A DNA stretch of 64,000 nt from Ramlibacter sp. (GCF_028291745.1 NZ_JAQGNQ010000101.1:1-64000); one strand, 5' to 3'; shown: positions 22,417 to 31,703, counted from the stretch's first letter. The notes: generated by a model from the sequence alone, not told the origin. Program-made: numbers and translations.

Positions 22417-23529
22417 TCAGCGGCGCGGGATCCAGCGCTGCATGCGGAAACGCACGATGCTGTGATAGGCCCACAGATAGGTCACCACGAACAGCAGCGT
22501 GAAGGCGATCAGCGCTGGCGTGCTGGCCCAGAACAGGCAGGCCGGGGCCGCGGACAACAGCGTGAAAGCCCACAGGTAAGGCGAGGTGCGGTTGTTGCGC
22601 ATCAGCATGCGCCGGGCCGCGTCGTCGTGGAACACCTGGCGCACGATGCGCCGGAAGATCAGGTGGTGGAAGTGCAAGCCGTCGGCCAGCCCCGGCGACT
22701 GGCCGCGGGTGGACTTGCGCCAGATCGAGAACAGCGTCTCCCAGATCGGATAGGCCAGCAGCAGCACCGGGAACCAGGGCGAGACCTCCGGGTGGCGCTG
22801 CACCAGCTGCAGGGTGGTGATGGAGATCACCACGCCCCACAGGTAGGCGCCACCGTCGCCGGCGAAGATCAATCCGCGCGGGTAGTTCCACATCAGGAAG
22901 CCGGCGGTCGCCCCGCCCAGGACCACGACGATGCCAGCGAGCTCGCGATCGCCCACCGCCAGCGCCACGTAGGCAATCGCCATGCAGCAGATCAGGGAGA
23001 CGAGCCCGGCGATGCCGTTGTAGCCATCGATGATGTTGATGGCGTGCGGCAGGCCCGACACGGCGATCACCGCCAGCAGGACGCCCGGCCAGGGCGTCAT
23101 GGTCCAGAGCGAGTCGATGCCCGGCAGGTCCAGCCGCGGCAGCGTCAGCCCGAACACGATCACGGCCAGCAAGGCCGCCAGGGTGGTCGAAACCAGCCGC
23201 CAGCGCGCCTTGAGCTGGTGGGTCATGTCCTCGACGACGCCCGACACCACGCCCAGCAGCGCGATCACGCACCAGGTCAACGCCGCGTCGAGCCGGAACA
23301 CGATGCTGTTGGGAATGTGCAGATACGGCTCGGACACGGACATCCACAGCCAGCCCACGATGCACGACAGCAGCATGGCGGCGCCACCCAGCCGCGACAC
23401 GTGGCCGACGTGGAACTGTTGCGGCGCGGCCAGCGCCAGGTAGCGGCGGGACGCCTCCTGGCCGGCGCGCAGCAGCACGCCGCAGCCCAGCAGCGAGACA
23501 AAACCGGCCAACATCAGCAGGATCAGCAT
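22417..23529 (-). CDS. WecA/MraY-type polyprenyl-phosphate sugar-1-phosphate transferase
   Basis: A 370-aa polytopic protein (about 11 TM). Family marks: '[16 protein letters not shown]' (Asp pair), '[14 protein letters not shown]', '[12 protein letters not shown]' and the His-rich loop '[13 protein letters not shown]'. It moves a HexNAc-1-phosphate or similar sugar phosphate from its UDP form to undecaprenyl phosphate, starting glycan assembly on the inner membrane. It is the last gene of the long minus-strand glycan locus, 61 bp after the GT2. Sugar specificity cannot be told; WecA-like GlcNAc or QuiNAc/FucNAc-P transfer are all possible. Confidence 0.9.
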   Translation of the reverse strand: MLILLMLAGFVSLLGCGVLLRAGQEASRRYLALAAPQQFHVGHVSRLGGAAMLLSCIVGWLWMSVSEPYLHIPNSIVFRLDAALTWCVIALLGVVSGVVEDMTHQLKARWRLVSTTLAALLAVIVFGLTLPRLDLPGIDSLWTMTPWPGVLLAVIAVSGLPHAINIIDGYNGIAGLVSLICCMAIAYVALAVGDRELAGIVVVLGGATAGFLMWNYPRGLIFAGDGGAYLWGVVISITTLQLVQRHPEVSPWFPVLLLAYPIWETLFSIWRKSTRGQSPGLADGLHFHHLIFRRIVRQVFHDDAARRMLMRNNRTSPYLWAFTLLSAAPACLFWASTPALIAFTLLFVVTYLWAYHSIVRFRMQRWIPRR

Positions 23530-23590
23530 GCAGTCATCGTGGTCGGAAGGGAACGCGGCATTGTGGCATCACTGCCGGGCACGGCACTCA

Positions 23591-24550
23591 TCACATCCGC
23601 CGAAGCAGGCACGCAAGCCACAGCATCAGCTGCTCGCCGGGCTTTTGCCGGAACACGCCGCTGCGCCGCAGCCACACCGCCCGCTGCCAGGGCAGCAGCG
23701 CCTCGCGCGCGCGGGCAAAGGCCTGCAGCACCTCGCGGCTGTCGGCGGTGAGGGCGGCCGCGCGGTCGGCCATCGCTTTCACATGCAGCCAGTTCCATTC
23801 GCGGTAATCGCCGCGCAACAGGCGCCGCAGTCGCAGCATGCGGGCGCGCCAGCCGAGGTTGCTGCCCACCGCGTTGTTGCCATGCTGGCGATAGCGCACG
23901 AAAGCTTGCCGGTCGTAGTGCACGAAGCCGCCGGCGCCGCTCACCAGCTGGTAAGTCCACCAGTCGTGCGAGACCACCTCGGGCAGCGGGCCGTCGGTCA
24001 GCAACCTCGCAGTCGCGCGATTCAGGACCATCGTGTTGCCGCCCATGATGCTCTGGGCCATGGCGTTGCGAAAGGTGGGCGGCCGCTCGAACAGGGGCGA
24101 GAGGCCGGCCTCGCGATCCTCCTCGTCGACGGCGACGGTCCGGCCGCCATAGAGAGCCGGGCGGGCATCGTGCTCGTAGGGGGCGAGCACGGCCACGGCG
24201 GCCTGCAGCTTGCCCGGCAGCCAGACGTCGTCCTGGTCGCAGAAGGCGAACCAGGCCGCATCCGGGCAGCGCTGCACCGCATCGGCCAGCAGCACCAGGA
24301 AATTGCGCGCGGCGGAGCGCCGCGGCGGCGCCTGCAGCCAGTGCACTTGCGCGATCGCACCGGTGGCTTCGGCGGCCAGCGCGCGCAGGATCTCCAGCGT
24401 GCGATCGGTCGAGCCGTCATCGCCGACGTGCAGCACCACGCGCACGCCTTGCTGCGCGGCGATGCTGTGCCACTGCCGGGAAAGGAAGCGCTCGCCGTTG
24501 TAGGTGGCGAGCAGGACATGGACGATCGGAAGGCGCACCAGTTCAGGCAT
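23591..24550 (-). CDS. Glycosyltransferase family 2 (rhamnosyltransferase-like)
   Basis: A 319-aa GT-A enzyme: 'VHVLLATYNGERFLSRQWHS', 'VGDDGSTDRTLEILRAL', the DxD-like 'WFAFCDQDDVWLPGKLQ', and 'SHDWWTYQLVSGAGG' for the acceptor base region. The layout matches dTDP-rhamnose transferases of O-antigen loci, and the locus makes dTDP-L-rhamnose. It starts 3 bp after the dprE2-like stop. Substrate assignment is inference. Confidence 0.88.
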   Translation of the reverse strand: MPELVRLPIVHVLLATYNGERFLSRQWHSIAAQQGVRVVLHVGDDGSTDRTLEILRALAAEATGAIAQVHWLQAPPRRSAARNFLVLLADAVQRCPDAAWFAFCDQDDVWLPGKLQAAVAVLAPYEHDARPALYGGRTVAVDEEDREAGLSPLFERPPTFRNAMAQSIMGGNTMVLNRATARLLTDGPLPEVVSHDWWTYQLVSGAGGFVHYDRQAFVRYRQHGNNAVGSNLGWRARMLRLRRLLRGDYREWNWLHVKAMADRAAALTADSREVLQAFARAREALLPWQRAVWLRRSGVFRQKPGEQLMLWLACLLRRM

Positions 24551-24553
24551 TTC

Positions 24554-25294
24554 TCACAGTTTCAGGCGCACGAACGCGCTTTCGGGGATCCAGCGGATCA
24601 CGGTCATGATCCAGCGCCAGATGCCCGGGGTATAGACGACGCTCTGCCGGCGCGCGATGGCGCGCACGATCGCGCGCGCCACGTCGCGCGGATCGGCCAG
24701 CCGACCCGGGCGCGCCAGCTGCCGCGCCATCGGGGTGTCCGTCGGGCCGGGCTTGAGCAGCACCACGGCCACGCCGGCCGCATGCAGCCGGTTGCGCAGC
24801 CCCTGGCAATAGCGTTCGACGAAGCCCTTGCTGGCGCCGTACACGTAGTTGGACTGGCGCCCGCGATCGCCCGCCACCGAGCCGATCACCGCGATCGTGC
24901 CGCGCTGGCGCGCCTCGAACAGGGCCGCCGCCGCCTCGCACAGCTGCGCCACCGACAGCGCATTGATCTCGATAGCCGCGCGCAGCACCGCGGGATCGCG
25001 CTGCGCCGCCGCCTGGTCCGGCAGCCAGCCGTGCGCCACCAGCAGCAGGTCGAAGCCACCGGCGCGCGCGTCCTCGTCGGCGATGGTCTGGCGCGCGGCG
25101 AGGTCGTCGGCGAGGTCCAGCACCACGGTGCGCACCCGCTCGGGCGCATCCGCCAGCACGCGCAGGTCGGCGGCCACCGGTTCGAGTCGGTCGGCGCTGC
25201 GGCCGCACAGCACCAGGGCATGGCCATCGCGTGCCCACAGGCGGGCACATTCGTGGGCGATGCGCGAGCTCGCGCCGTAGATCAGGATCTTCAT
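24554..25294 (-). CDS. dprE2: DprE2-like polyprenylphosphoryl-2-keto-pentose reductase (SDR)
   Basis: A 246-aa SDR: cofactor loop 'ILIYGASSRIAHECARLWA', 'VLDLADD', Ser in 'VIGSVAGDRGRQSNYVYG' and active 'YGASK'. The 'SVAG-R-RQSNYVYG' block is the part most like mycobacterial DprE2. The C-terminus 'WRWIMTVIRWIPESAFVRLK' is an amphipathic membrane-associating tail. It overlaps the dprE1-like stop by ATGA, so the two subunits should be made together. It would reduce the keto intermediate to polyprenyl-phosphoryl-arabinose. Confidence 0.85.
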   Translation of the reverse strand: MKILIYGASSRIAHECARLWARDGHALVLCGRSADRLEPVAADLRVLADAPERVRTVVLDLADDLAARQTIADEDARAGGFDLLLVAHGWLPDQAAAQRDPAVLRAAIEINALSVAQLCEAAAALFEARQRGTIAVIGSVAGDRGRQSNYVYGASKGFVERYCQGLRNRLHAAGVAVVLLKPGPTDTPMARQLARPGRLADPRDVARAIVRAIARRQSVVYTPGIWRWIMTVIRWIPESAFVRLKL

Positions 25295-26601
25295 GCAGCT
25301 TCCATGCGGCGGGCAAAGCCCGAGGACACCCCGGCGTCGCGCCAGCGCTGGAACTCGCCCCAGCGCGGATAGGCCGAGCGAAACAACGCTGGCGAGCCGA
25401 CCGCATCCTTGGCCGGATAGAGCGCGCCGCCGGCTGCCGCCACGCAGGCATCGAGTTGCGTGAACAGCGAGCGCACGCGTGGCGTGTCGGGGAAATCGAG
25501 GGCCAGCGTCAGGCCGGCGCGGGCGAAGGACAGCAGGCCGCGGGGCGGGCGCGCGCCAAAGGTCTTGAGCACCGCGAGGAAGGAGCCGGAGCCCGCCGCG
25601 CGCAGCAGCCGCAGCAGCTCGCGCACGCCCGTCTCGGCGGACTGCGGCGGCAGCACGCACTGGTACTGCAACAGCCCGCGCGGCCCGTAGATGCGGTTCC
25701 AGTTGGCGAGCCGGTCGAGCGGCCAGAAGTAGTCCCACACGGACTGCAGCAGCTCGGCACGGTCCGGCGCCCGGTGGAAGTAGGCGCTGTTGAAGGCGCG
25801 CAGGCTGAGCGGATTGACCAGCGAGAACGGCGGTGTCAGTGGCACGCCCGCGCGACGCGGCGGCGGCGGGAAGCGCGGCGCCGCGTCGGGTGCCGCATCG
25901 GCGTGGTCGCCCGCCAGCAGCACGCCACGCAAGGCATCGGCACCGGAAAGGCAATCGATCCAGGCGACGGCGTATTCGTGCTTCGCTTCCGCCTGCGCGT
26001 TGAGCGCGAAGAAGGCATCGAGGCCGCGAAAGCGCTGCACGGCCACGCGCATCCAGCCGCTCGCCACCGGGCGCAGTTGCAGCCGCACGCGCGTGATCAA
26101 TCCGGTGAGGCCGAGGCCGCCGACGGTCGCCTCGAACCACTGCGGGTTCTCGTCGGGGGAACATTCGAGCGCGCTGCCATCGCTGCGCTTGAGCGTGAGT
26201 CCCAGCACGTGATCGCCGAAGCTTCCCATGGCGTGATGGTTCTTGCCATGCACGTCGTTGGCAACCGCGCCACCGACAGTCACCTGCAGCGTCCCGGGAA
26301 CGACGGCCGGAAACCAGCCGCGCGGCAGCAGGTCTTCGACGAGGCGCGCGAGCGGCAGGCCGGCCTCGCATTCGAGCACGCCGGTGGCGGCGTCGAAAGC
26401 AAGGTAGCGATCCAGCCAGCGCGTGCACACCAGCGTATGGCCCGCGTTCAGGGCGACGTCGCCATAGCTGCGCCCGAGGCCATGCGCGAGCCAGCTGTCG
26501 TCCGCCGGCAAGCGCACTTCGGCCAGCGAAGCGGGCTGCAGCACGCGATGCGCAAAGGGACCCGGCAAGCCCCAGGAACGCACCGGCGTGTGCGCGGTCA
26601 C
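25291..26601 (-). CDS. dprE1: DprE1-like polyprenylphosphoryl-ribose 2'-oxidase (FAD)
   Basis: A 436-aa VAO-fold flavoenzyme. FAD region: 'WLAHGLGRSYGDVALNAGHT', 'VPGTLQVTVGGAVANDVHGK' and 'NHHAMGSFGDHV', nearly as in M. tuberculosis DprE1. The C-terminus aligns too: 'LSFARAGLTLALDFPD' against the Mtb LSFPIPGWNICVDFPI, 'PAKDAV' and 'SGFARRME'. The benzothiazinone-reactive Cys387 is Ala here (~residue 367). The start is GTG 26601, overlapping the UbiA stop by GTGA; ATG 26613 is an alternative. With DprE2 it epimerises polyprenyl-P-ribose to arabinose. Confidence 0.87.
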   Translation of the reverse strand: MTAHTPVRSWGLPGPFAHRVLQPASLAEVRLPADDSWLAHGLGRSYGDVALNAGHTLVCTRWLDRYLAFDAATGVLECEAGLPLARLVEDLLPRGWFPAVVPGTLQVTVGGAVANDVHGKNHHAMGSFGDHVLGLTLKRSDGSALECSPDENPQWFEATVGGLGLTGLITRVRLQLRPVASGWMRVAVQRFRGLDAFFALNAQAEAKHEYAVAWIDCLSGADALRGVLLAGDHADAAPDAAPRFPPPPRRAGVPLTPPFSLVNPLSLRAFNSAYFHRAPDRAELLQSVWDYFWPLDRLANWNRIYGPRGLLQYQCVLPPQSAETGVRELLRLLRAAGSGSFLAVLKTFGARPPRGLLSFARAGLTLALDFPDTPRVRSLFTQLDACVAAAGGALYPAKDAVGSPALFRSAYPRWGEFQRWRDAGVSSGFARRMEAA

Positions 26602-28058
26602 AGCGCCGCCCATGCGAGGATCGCCGCCATCGCCACCAGCAACAGCGATGCGCGATCGCGCGCCACGAACACGATGGGGTCGTCGTGCATCGCGCCGCGG
26701 CCGGCGACGAGCCACAGGCGGCCGAGGCCGACGATGATCAGCGGTGACAGGCCCCACAGGAATTCGGGATGGGCATAGCGCATGCGCCCCGCCTCGCTGT
26801 CCACATAGAGCGCCATCACCAGCGACGCCAGCAGGCCGGCGCCGCAGCCCAGCGCCATCACGACCGGCATGTCCTCGACCCGGTAGGCGCGGCCGGACAG
26901 CGCGGTGCGCTGCTCCTGCCGCATCGCGCTCAGTTCGGCGAAGCGCTTGACCAGCGCGAGCGAGAGGAAGCCATAGGCGCACAGCGACAGCAGCCAGGAG
27001 GACAGGGGCAGCGACGAGGCCACGGCCCCGCCGACCACCCGCACCGAATACAGGCCGGCCAGCGCCACCACGTCGAGAAAGAGCTTCTGCTTCAGCCACA
27101 GCGAATAGAGGGTCGTCAGCGCCGCGTACGACAGCAGCACCAGGGCGAAGCCCTGGCCCAGCGAGAGCGCCAGAGCAAGCCCGGCCGCCATCAGCAGCGG
27201 CGAGGCCAGCAGGGCCTGGGTCACGGGCAGCCGGCCGGCCGCAAACGCGCGCAGGCGCTTGCGCGGATGCGCCCGGTCGGCGTCGAGGTCGACGACGTCG
27301 TTGAACACGTAGACCGCCGAGGCGGCGAGGCCGAAACTCACCAGCGCGCCCAGCGTGCGCAGCAGCGAATCCGGGTCGTCGAGCGTGTGCGCTGCCAGCG
27401 GCGCCACGAAGACCAGCAGATTCTTGACCCACTGGTACAGGCGCAGCGCCCGGAGCCACAGCAACAGGCGCTGCCAGGGCGTCGGGGCCGGATCGAACTG
27501 CGCCAGCACGGGCGCCAGCCGTGCAGCCGCGCGCGCCACTCGCGCGCTGGCGCCGACCACCACGATGCCGCCGCTCGCGCTCCAGACCGGCAGGTCGGCA
27601 TGGTCGTTGCCCGCATAGTCGAAGCCGTGCTCCCCGAAGGCGGCGCTCAGCGCCCGCGCCTTCGCCCTGGCCGAAAGATTCACGTCGCCGGTGGCGAACA
27701 CGCCGGCGAACAGGCCCAGGTGCGCCGCCACCGCGTCGGCGATCGAGCGGTGCGCCGCAGTGGCGAGGTACAGCGGTCGGTGGCCGGCCTGCACCCGCAG
27801 CCACGCGAGGAAGTCCTGCCGATACGGCAGCCGGGCCGCATCGAGCGGCTGGCGCGCGGCGATCTCGCGCTTCAGCCGCGCCTTGCCTCCGAGCAGCCAC
27901 CACAGCGTCGCCAGCAGCAGCCAGGGCGCGCGCTTGAGCAGCGCAATCGCGCCTTCGACCAGCGTATCGCCGCACACGAGCGTGCCGTCCAGGTCGACGC
28001 AGAGCGGCGTGGTGCGCAGTGCCAGGTCGGCCGGTGCGAGTCCCTGCGCCCTATCCAT
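26598..28058 (-). CDS. HAD phosphatase-UbiA prenyltransferase fusion (DPPR synthase-like)
   Basis: A 486-aa two-domain protein. Residues ~1-200 are a HAD hydrolase ('CVDLDGTLVCGDTLVEGAI' motif I, 'GNDHADLPVW' late motif). Residues ~210-486 are a UbiA membrane transferase with 'VYVFNDVVDLDADRAHPRKR' (NDxxDxxxD) and 'LAGLYSVRVVGG', close to mycobacterial Rv3806c. The UbiA part would join PRPP to polyprenyl phosphate; the HAD part would remove the 5'-phosphate, giving polyprenyl-P-ribose for DprE1/E2. It overlaps the downstream dprE1 and, by 8 bp, the upstream membrane gene. Confidence 0.88.
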   Translation of the reverse strand: MDRAQGLAPADLALRTTPLCVDLDGTLVCGDTLVEGAIALLKRAPWLLLATLWWLLGGKARLKREIAARQPLDAARLPYRQDFLAWLRVQAGHRPLYLATAAHRSIADAVAAHLGLFAGVFATGDVNLSARAKARALSAAFGEHGFDYAGNDHADLPVWSASGGIVVVGASARVARAAARLAPVLAQFDPAPTPWQRLLLWLRALRLYQWVKNLLVFVAPLAAHTLDDPDSLLRTLGALVSFGLAASAVYVFNDVVDLDADRAHPRKRLRAFAAGRLPVTQALLASPLLMAAGLALALSLGQGFALVLLSYAALTTLYSLWLKQKLFLDVVALAGLYSVRVVGGAVASSLPLSSWLLSLCAYGFLSLALVKRFAELSAMRQEQRTALSGRAYRVEDMPVVMALGCGAGLLASLVMALYVDSEAGRMRYAHPEFLWGLSPLIIVGLGRLWLVAGRGAMHDDPIVFVARDRASLLLVAMAAILAWAAL

Positions 28059-29046
28059 GACGCACCCTTCCGGCCACGGCCAGGCCACCCGCGCCCAGCA
28101 GCAGGCCGAACCAGAAGGTGACGGCGCGCAAGCACAATGCCGCGGCCAGGGCACTGGCCGTTGGCACGTCATGGCTGCCCAGCATCACGACCAGCGCGAT
28201 CTCCATCGCGCCGATCCCGCCGGGAATGAAGCTCGCTGCACCGGCCAGCGTCGCCGAGGCGAAGATCGAAGCGGCGACCCAGGGGCTGAGGCCGGGCGCC
28301 ACCTGGGCCACCATGCCGGCAAAGGTCGCGGCCTGCAGGCCGTAGGCCAGCAGCGACAGCACGATCGAGGGCAGTGCGATCGCCGGACGCCACAGCCGCG
28401 GGAAGTCGCCGCCGGCCCGGGACAACCAGTCGGCCACGCGCTGCAGTCGCTGCCGCCGCGCGAGCAGGGCGATCAGGCGCGGCCACAACGGGCTGCGCGC
28501 CAGCAGGCTCAGTGCAATGGGAGCAAGCGCCACGGCCAGCAGCAGCCAACCCCAGCGCAGGACCGCCGGGTCGCGCCAGCCGAGGTAGCCCGCCGTGGCG
28601 AACAGCGCGATAAGCACCACGGCATGCACGTCCGAGATCCGGTCGACCACGAAGGCCGCGAGGCTGGTGCCCACCGCCACGCCGTGCCGGACCAGGAACG
28701 CGCTGCGCACCGTCTCGCCGAGCTTGCCCGGCGTGAGGCTCAGGCCGATGCCGGCCAGGTAGATCGCACTGCCGGCCAGTGCTGGCACCACCGCCCCGGT
28801 GGCGCGCAGCACGAAGTGCCAGCGCAAGGCCCGCAGCGCGAAGTTGAGGGTGGTGAGCGCCGCACCCAGCAGCATCCAGCGCGCGCCGATGCGGCGGGCC
28901 GAGGCCAGCGTGTCCTGCCCGCCGACCGCCCATGCGATGGCCAGGTAGACGCCAACCACCAGCAGCAGCCACAGCGCCAGGCGGGCGCCGCGCGGCGCGC
29001 CGGTGGCGGCGAGCGGCTGGTTGCGGGGCGGGGCGGCAGCGGTCAT
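28051..29046 (-). CDS. LPG-synthase-TM/UPF0104 family membrane protein
   Basis: A 331-aa polytopic protein (8-9 TM). Family signature 'IYLAGIGLSLTPGKLGETVR' and 'AFVVDRISDVHAVVLIALF', then 'LAGAASFIPGGIGAMEIALV'. This is the YbhN/MprF-transmembrane type linked to lipid or polyprenyl-sugar movement. The start 'MTAAAPPRNQPL' lies 1 bp beyond the GtrA stop. In this context it may flip or pass on a polyprenyl-linked sugar, but direct evidence is absent. Confidence 0.85.
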   Translation of the reverse strand: MTAAAPPRNQPLAATGAPRGARLALWLLLVVGVYLAIAWAVGGQDTLASARRIGARWMLLGAALTTLNFALRALRWHFVLRATGAVVPALAGSAIYLAGIGLSLTPGKLGETVRSAFLVRHGVAVGTSLAAFVVDRISDVHAVVLIALFATAGYLGWRDPAVLRWGWLLLAVALAPIALSLLARSPLWPRLIALLARRQRLQRVADWLSRAGGDFPRLWRPAIALPSIVLSLLAYGLQAATFAGMVAQVAPGLSPWVAASIFASATLAGAASFIPGGIGAMEIALVVMLGSHDVPTASALAAALCLRAVTFWFGLLLGAGGLAVAGRVRHG

Positions 29047-29047
29047 T

Positions 29048-29446
29048 TCAGGAACGGAAGGTGGCGTGGCGGTGGCCAAGGAAACTGGTGAAGACGGGCA
29101 CGGCCACGCCCGCGAGGTGGGCCAGGGCTTCGGCGCGATCTGCATCCACGAGCGAGAGCAGCCAACGCGCGAGCAGCAGGCTGACCAGCAAGGTTTGCAG
29201 CAGCGCCAGGGCATTCACGGCCAGGAAGCGCGCGATTTGCGGCGCCATCGGCTGGCCGCCGGCGAAGAACACATAGCGCCGCATCAGCGCGAACGCCACG
29301 ATCATGCCCACTGCATAAGCGCAGGCGATGGCCGCCGGATAAGGCAGCCAGGCACTGAAGACGAAGCGCGAGCCGTAGTTGGCCGCGGCCGCGACCCCGC
29401 CAGCCAGCAGGAAACGAAAGAACTGGGCACCGGGCATGGCCATCAT
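29048..29446 (-). CDS. GtrA family membrane protein (copy 1)
   Basis: A 132-aa, four-TM GtrA protein: 'FFRFLLAGGVAAAANYGSRF', then 'VGMIVAFALMRRYVFFAGG', then 'SFLGHRHATFRS'. GtrA proteins are linked to polyprenyl-phosphate-sugar flipping or recruitment; the mycobacterial member Rv3789 sits next to dprE1. Here too it lies three genes before the dprE pair. ATG 29446 overlaps the FAD-oxidoreductase stop (ATGA); two later in-frame ATGs exist. Confidence 0.85.
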   Translation of the reverse strand: MMAMPGAQFFRFLLAGGVAAAANYGSRFVFSAWLPYPAAIACAYAVGMIVAFALMRRYVFFAGGQPMAPQIARFLAVNALALLQTLLVSLLLARWLLSLVDADRAEALAHLAGVAVPVFTSFLGHRHATFRS

Positions 29447-30768
29447 TCCTGCAGTGTCCGCGCAGCGCGCGCCAGGCCGGCGAGTTGCTGGCCGAGGCGC
29501 ATGCTTTCGTTGATCGACCGGTCCTCCGGGTAGTAGTGCGAAGTGTCGGCCAGGAACAGGCCAGGCAGCGCGCTGCGCATCGGCGGCAGCGCCTCGTGGA
29601 AGCCGGGCGAGCAGACCGTCTGCGCGAACTCGTAGCGGGAAGCCATGCTGTCCACCACCTCGGAGGGATCCCAGTCGGGGCGCATCACCTGCATCGCGGC
29701 GATGGTCTCCTGCACGAACTCGGGGAAGGGACGCTGGTACTTGGGATGACCCTGCGGCATGTAGAAGGGCGCGTAGACGATGGTCGCGCCCAGCGGATTG
29801 AGGTTGCTGTACTCGATCAGGCCCGGGATCTCGATGCGGGGGTCGTTGATGTTGGTCCAGAAGTTGCGCGTGAACGGGCGCTTCAGTTTCAGCAGCACGC
29901 AGACGACACCGACGTTGCGGATCGCCTCGATCTGCTGCCGCTCGCGCGCGGGCAGGGCCGGCACCAGCCGCGCGACGTAAGGCAGCGGAATGGTGGAGAC
30001 CACCTGGTCGAAGGGCTGCAGCTCGCCGGCCACGCGCACGCCGCTGACGCGCTCCCGGCCCTGCGCATCCGGAGTCGAGACGATCTCCTGCACCGCTGCA
30101 GCCAGTGCGATGCGGCCACCGAGTTCGCCGATGCGCCGGGCCACTGCGGCGATCAGGACCTCGGAGCCGCCCTCGAGGTAGCCCAGGCGCTCCTGGAAAA
30201 TGCTCTTGCGCGAGCGCGCCACCCGCTGGATGCGCGTGCCCAGCCAGGCCGCCGAGAGGCTGTCCTGGTGTTCGTAGAACTTGTAGTGAAAGAGCGGCTT
30301 CCACATCACATCGTAGGCGTGCTGGCCGATCGAGCGCTGCAGCCATTCGGTGGCGGAAAAGGCGTCGTAGGGGCGCCAGTCGCGCACGCCCTTGGCGCGC
30401 ATGACGTGCAGCGCGTAGCGCGCCTTCTCGACCAGGTTCAGGCCGGGGAAACGCAGCAGCGCGAGTGGGTGGCCCCAGTCGTACAGCTGGCCGCGAAAGT
30501 AGAAGCCCATGTGGGTGTCGACCCACTTCAGCCGGTCCGCCAGGCCGAAGTCGCGCAGCCAGGCAAAGGTGGTCTCGTCCGGGCCGCACACGAAATGGTA
30601 GTAGCGCTCGATCTGCACGCCGCCGAAATCGACGGCCGCCGTCATGCCGCCGATGCGCGCATCGCGCTCGAACACGGTGACGCTGTCGCCGGAGCGCGCC
30701 AGCTCGTAGGCGACCGCCAGGCCCATGGGCCCGGCGCCGATCACGGCGACTTTGCGCGGGCTGCTCAT
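29443..30768 (-). CDS. FAD-dependent oxidoreductase, amine-oxidase/UGM-like (copy 1)
   Basis: A 441-aa protein with the N-terminal dinucleotide motif 'VAVIGAGPMGLAVAYELARS', 'VFERDARIGGMTAAVDFGG' and 'QIERYYHFVCGPDETTF'. It belongs to the protoporphyrinogen-oxidase-like group found in many O-antigen loci and distantly like UDP-galactopyranose mutase. It may isomerise or oxidise a sugar substrate. It overlaps both neighbours by ATGA. A paralogue is at 41005-42378 with the matching phrase 'IEKFYHHWFNND'. Reaction unknown. Confidence 0.82.
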   Translation of the reverse strand: MSSPRKVAVIGAGPMGLAVAYELARSGDSVTVFERDARIGGMTAAVDFGGVQIERYYHFVCGPDETTFAWLRDFGLADRLKWVDTHMGFYFRGQLYDWGHPLALLRFPGLNLVEKARYALHVMRAKGVRDWRPYDAFSATEWLQRSIGQHAYDVMWKPLFHYKFYEHQDSLSAAWLGTRIQRVARSRKSIFQERLGYLEGGSEVLIAAVARRIGELGGRIALAAAVQEIVSTPDAQGRERVSGVRVAGELQPFDQVVSTIPLPYVARLVPALPARERQQIEAIRNVGVVCVLLKLKRPFTRNFWTNINDPRIEIPGLIEYSNLNPLGATIVYAPFYMPQGHPKYQRPFPEFVQETIAAMQVMRPDWDPSEVVDSMASRYEFAQTVCSPGFHEALPPMRSALPGLFLADTSHYYPEDRSINESMRLGQQLAGLARAARTLQE

Positions 30769-31703
30769 GTCCGCTCCACCGCGTACTGCGCGTACACGGG
30801 ATCGGTGAAGGTCTCGCGCAGGCCCGCCGCCACCGGCGTCGGCTCGAAGCCGAAGGTGCTGCGCATGTCAACCCCGCGGAAGTCGTCGCCCGCGGTCAAG
30901 GCCTTCAGCTGCGCCGCGGTGAAGGGCGGCTGGCGGGTGAACAGACCGTAGGCGCGCAGCAGCGCCGCGAACACCGGCCGCGGCAGGTGCACGATCGGCG
31001 TGCGCAGGCCCTTCACGTGGCGGATGGTGCGGATGATGTCGACGTAGTCGATGCGGTCCTGGCCCACCAGGTCGTACACCGCGCCGCGCGGGCGCTCGCG
31101 CAGGCACCATTCGATCGCGCGGCAGAAGTCGCGGTTGTACAGCGGCTGGCGCATGTAGCGGCCGTGGCCCGGGATGGGGAACACGGGCACGCGCTCCATG
31201 AAGCGCGCCAGCCAGCCGAAGTGCTTGGGGTCGAACCAGCCGTACATCAGCGTGGGCCGCAGGATGCAGCCGGCCACGCCACTGGCGACGAAGTCCGCCT
31301 CCTGCTGGCGCTTGGTGCGCGTGTAGTCGTCGTCGGCCAGCGAATTCACCACCGAGGAACTGACGTGCACGACCCACGGCACGCCGTACCGCTGCACCGC
31401 ATCGAGCACGCGCTGCGTGGCCGTCACGTTGTTGCGCACGAAGGCCTGCGGCTCGAGGCCGCCGATCTGCGCATGCAGCATCACGACCGCGCTGGCACCC
31501 GCGAACTCCTGCTGCCAGTCGCCCGCTTCCGCCAGGTCCGCCAGCACCGTGCGCACGTCCGGATGCAGCCGTGCCAGCAGTGCGAGGTTGTTCTTCTGCT
31601 TGTCGATGGCCACCAGCTCGCGGTAACCCAGCTCGCGCAGCAGGATCGTGAGGTTCTGGCCGACCAGGCCGGCCGCGCCCGTGAGGATCACCTTGCCTTG
31701 CAT
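30765..31703 (-). CDS. NAD-dependent epimerase/dehydratase (extended SDR)
   Basis: A 312-aa extended SDR: 'VILTGAAGLVGQNLTILLRE' cofactor loop, 'VVHVSSSVVNSLADDDYTRT' and a YTRTK motif ('YTRTK', fitting YxxxK), then 'CILRPTLMYGWFDPK'. It acts on nucleotide- or lipid-linked sugars in this locus. It overlaps the stop of the 776-aa membrane gene and the start of the FAD gene by ATGA. A shorter relative is at 43753-44445. Substrate is not evident. Confidence 0.87.
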   Translation of the reverse strand: MQGKVILTGAAGLVGQNLTILLRELGYRELVAIDKQKNNLALLARLHPDVRTVLADLAEAGDWQQEFAGASAVVMLHAQIGGLEPQAFVRNNVTATQRVLDAVQRYGVPWVVHVSSSVVNSLADDDYTRTKRQQEADFVASGVAGCILRPTLMYGWFDPKHFGWLARFMERVPVFPIPGHGRYMRQPLYNRDFCRAIEWCLRERPRGAVYDLVGQDRIDYVDIIRTIRHVKGLRTPIVHLPRPVFAALLRAYGLFTRQPPFTAAQLKALTAGDDFRGVDMRSTFGFEPTPVAAGLRETFTDPVYAQYAVERT

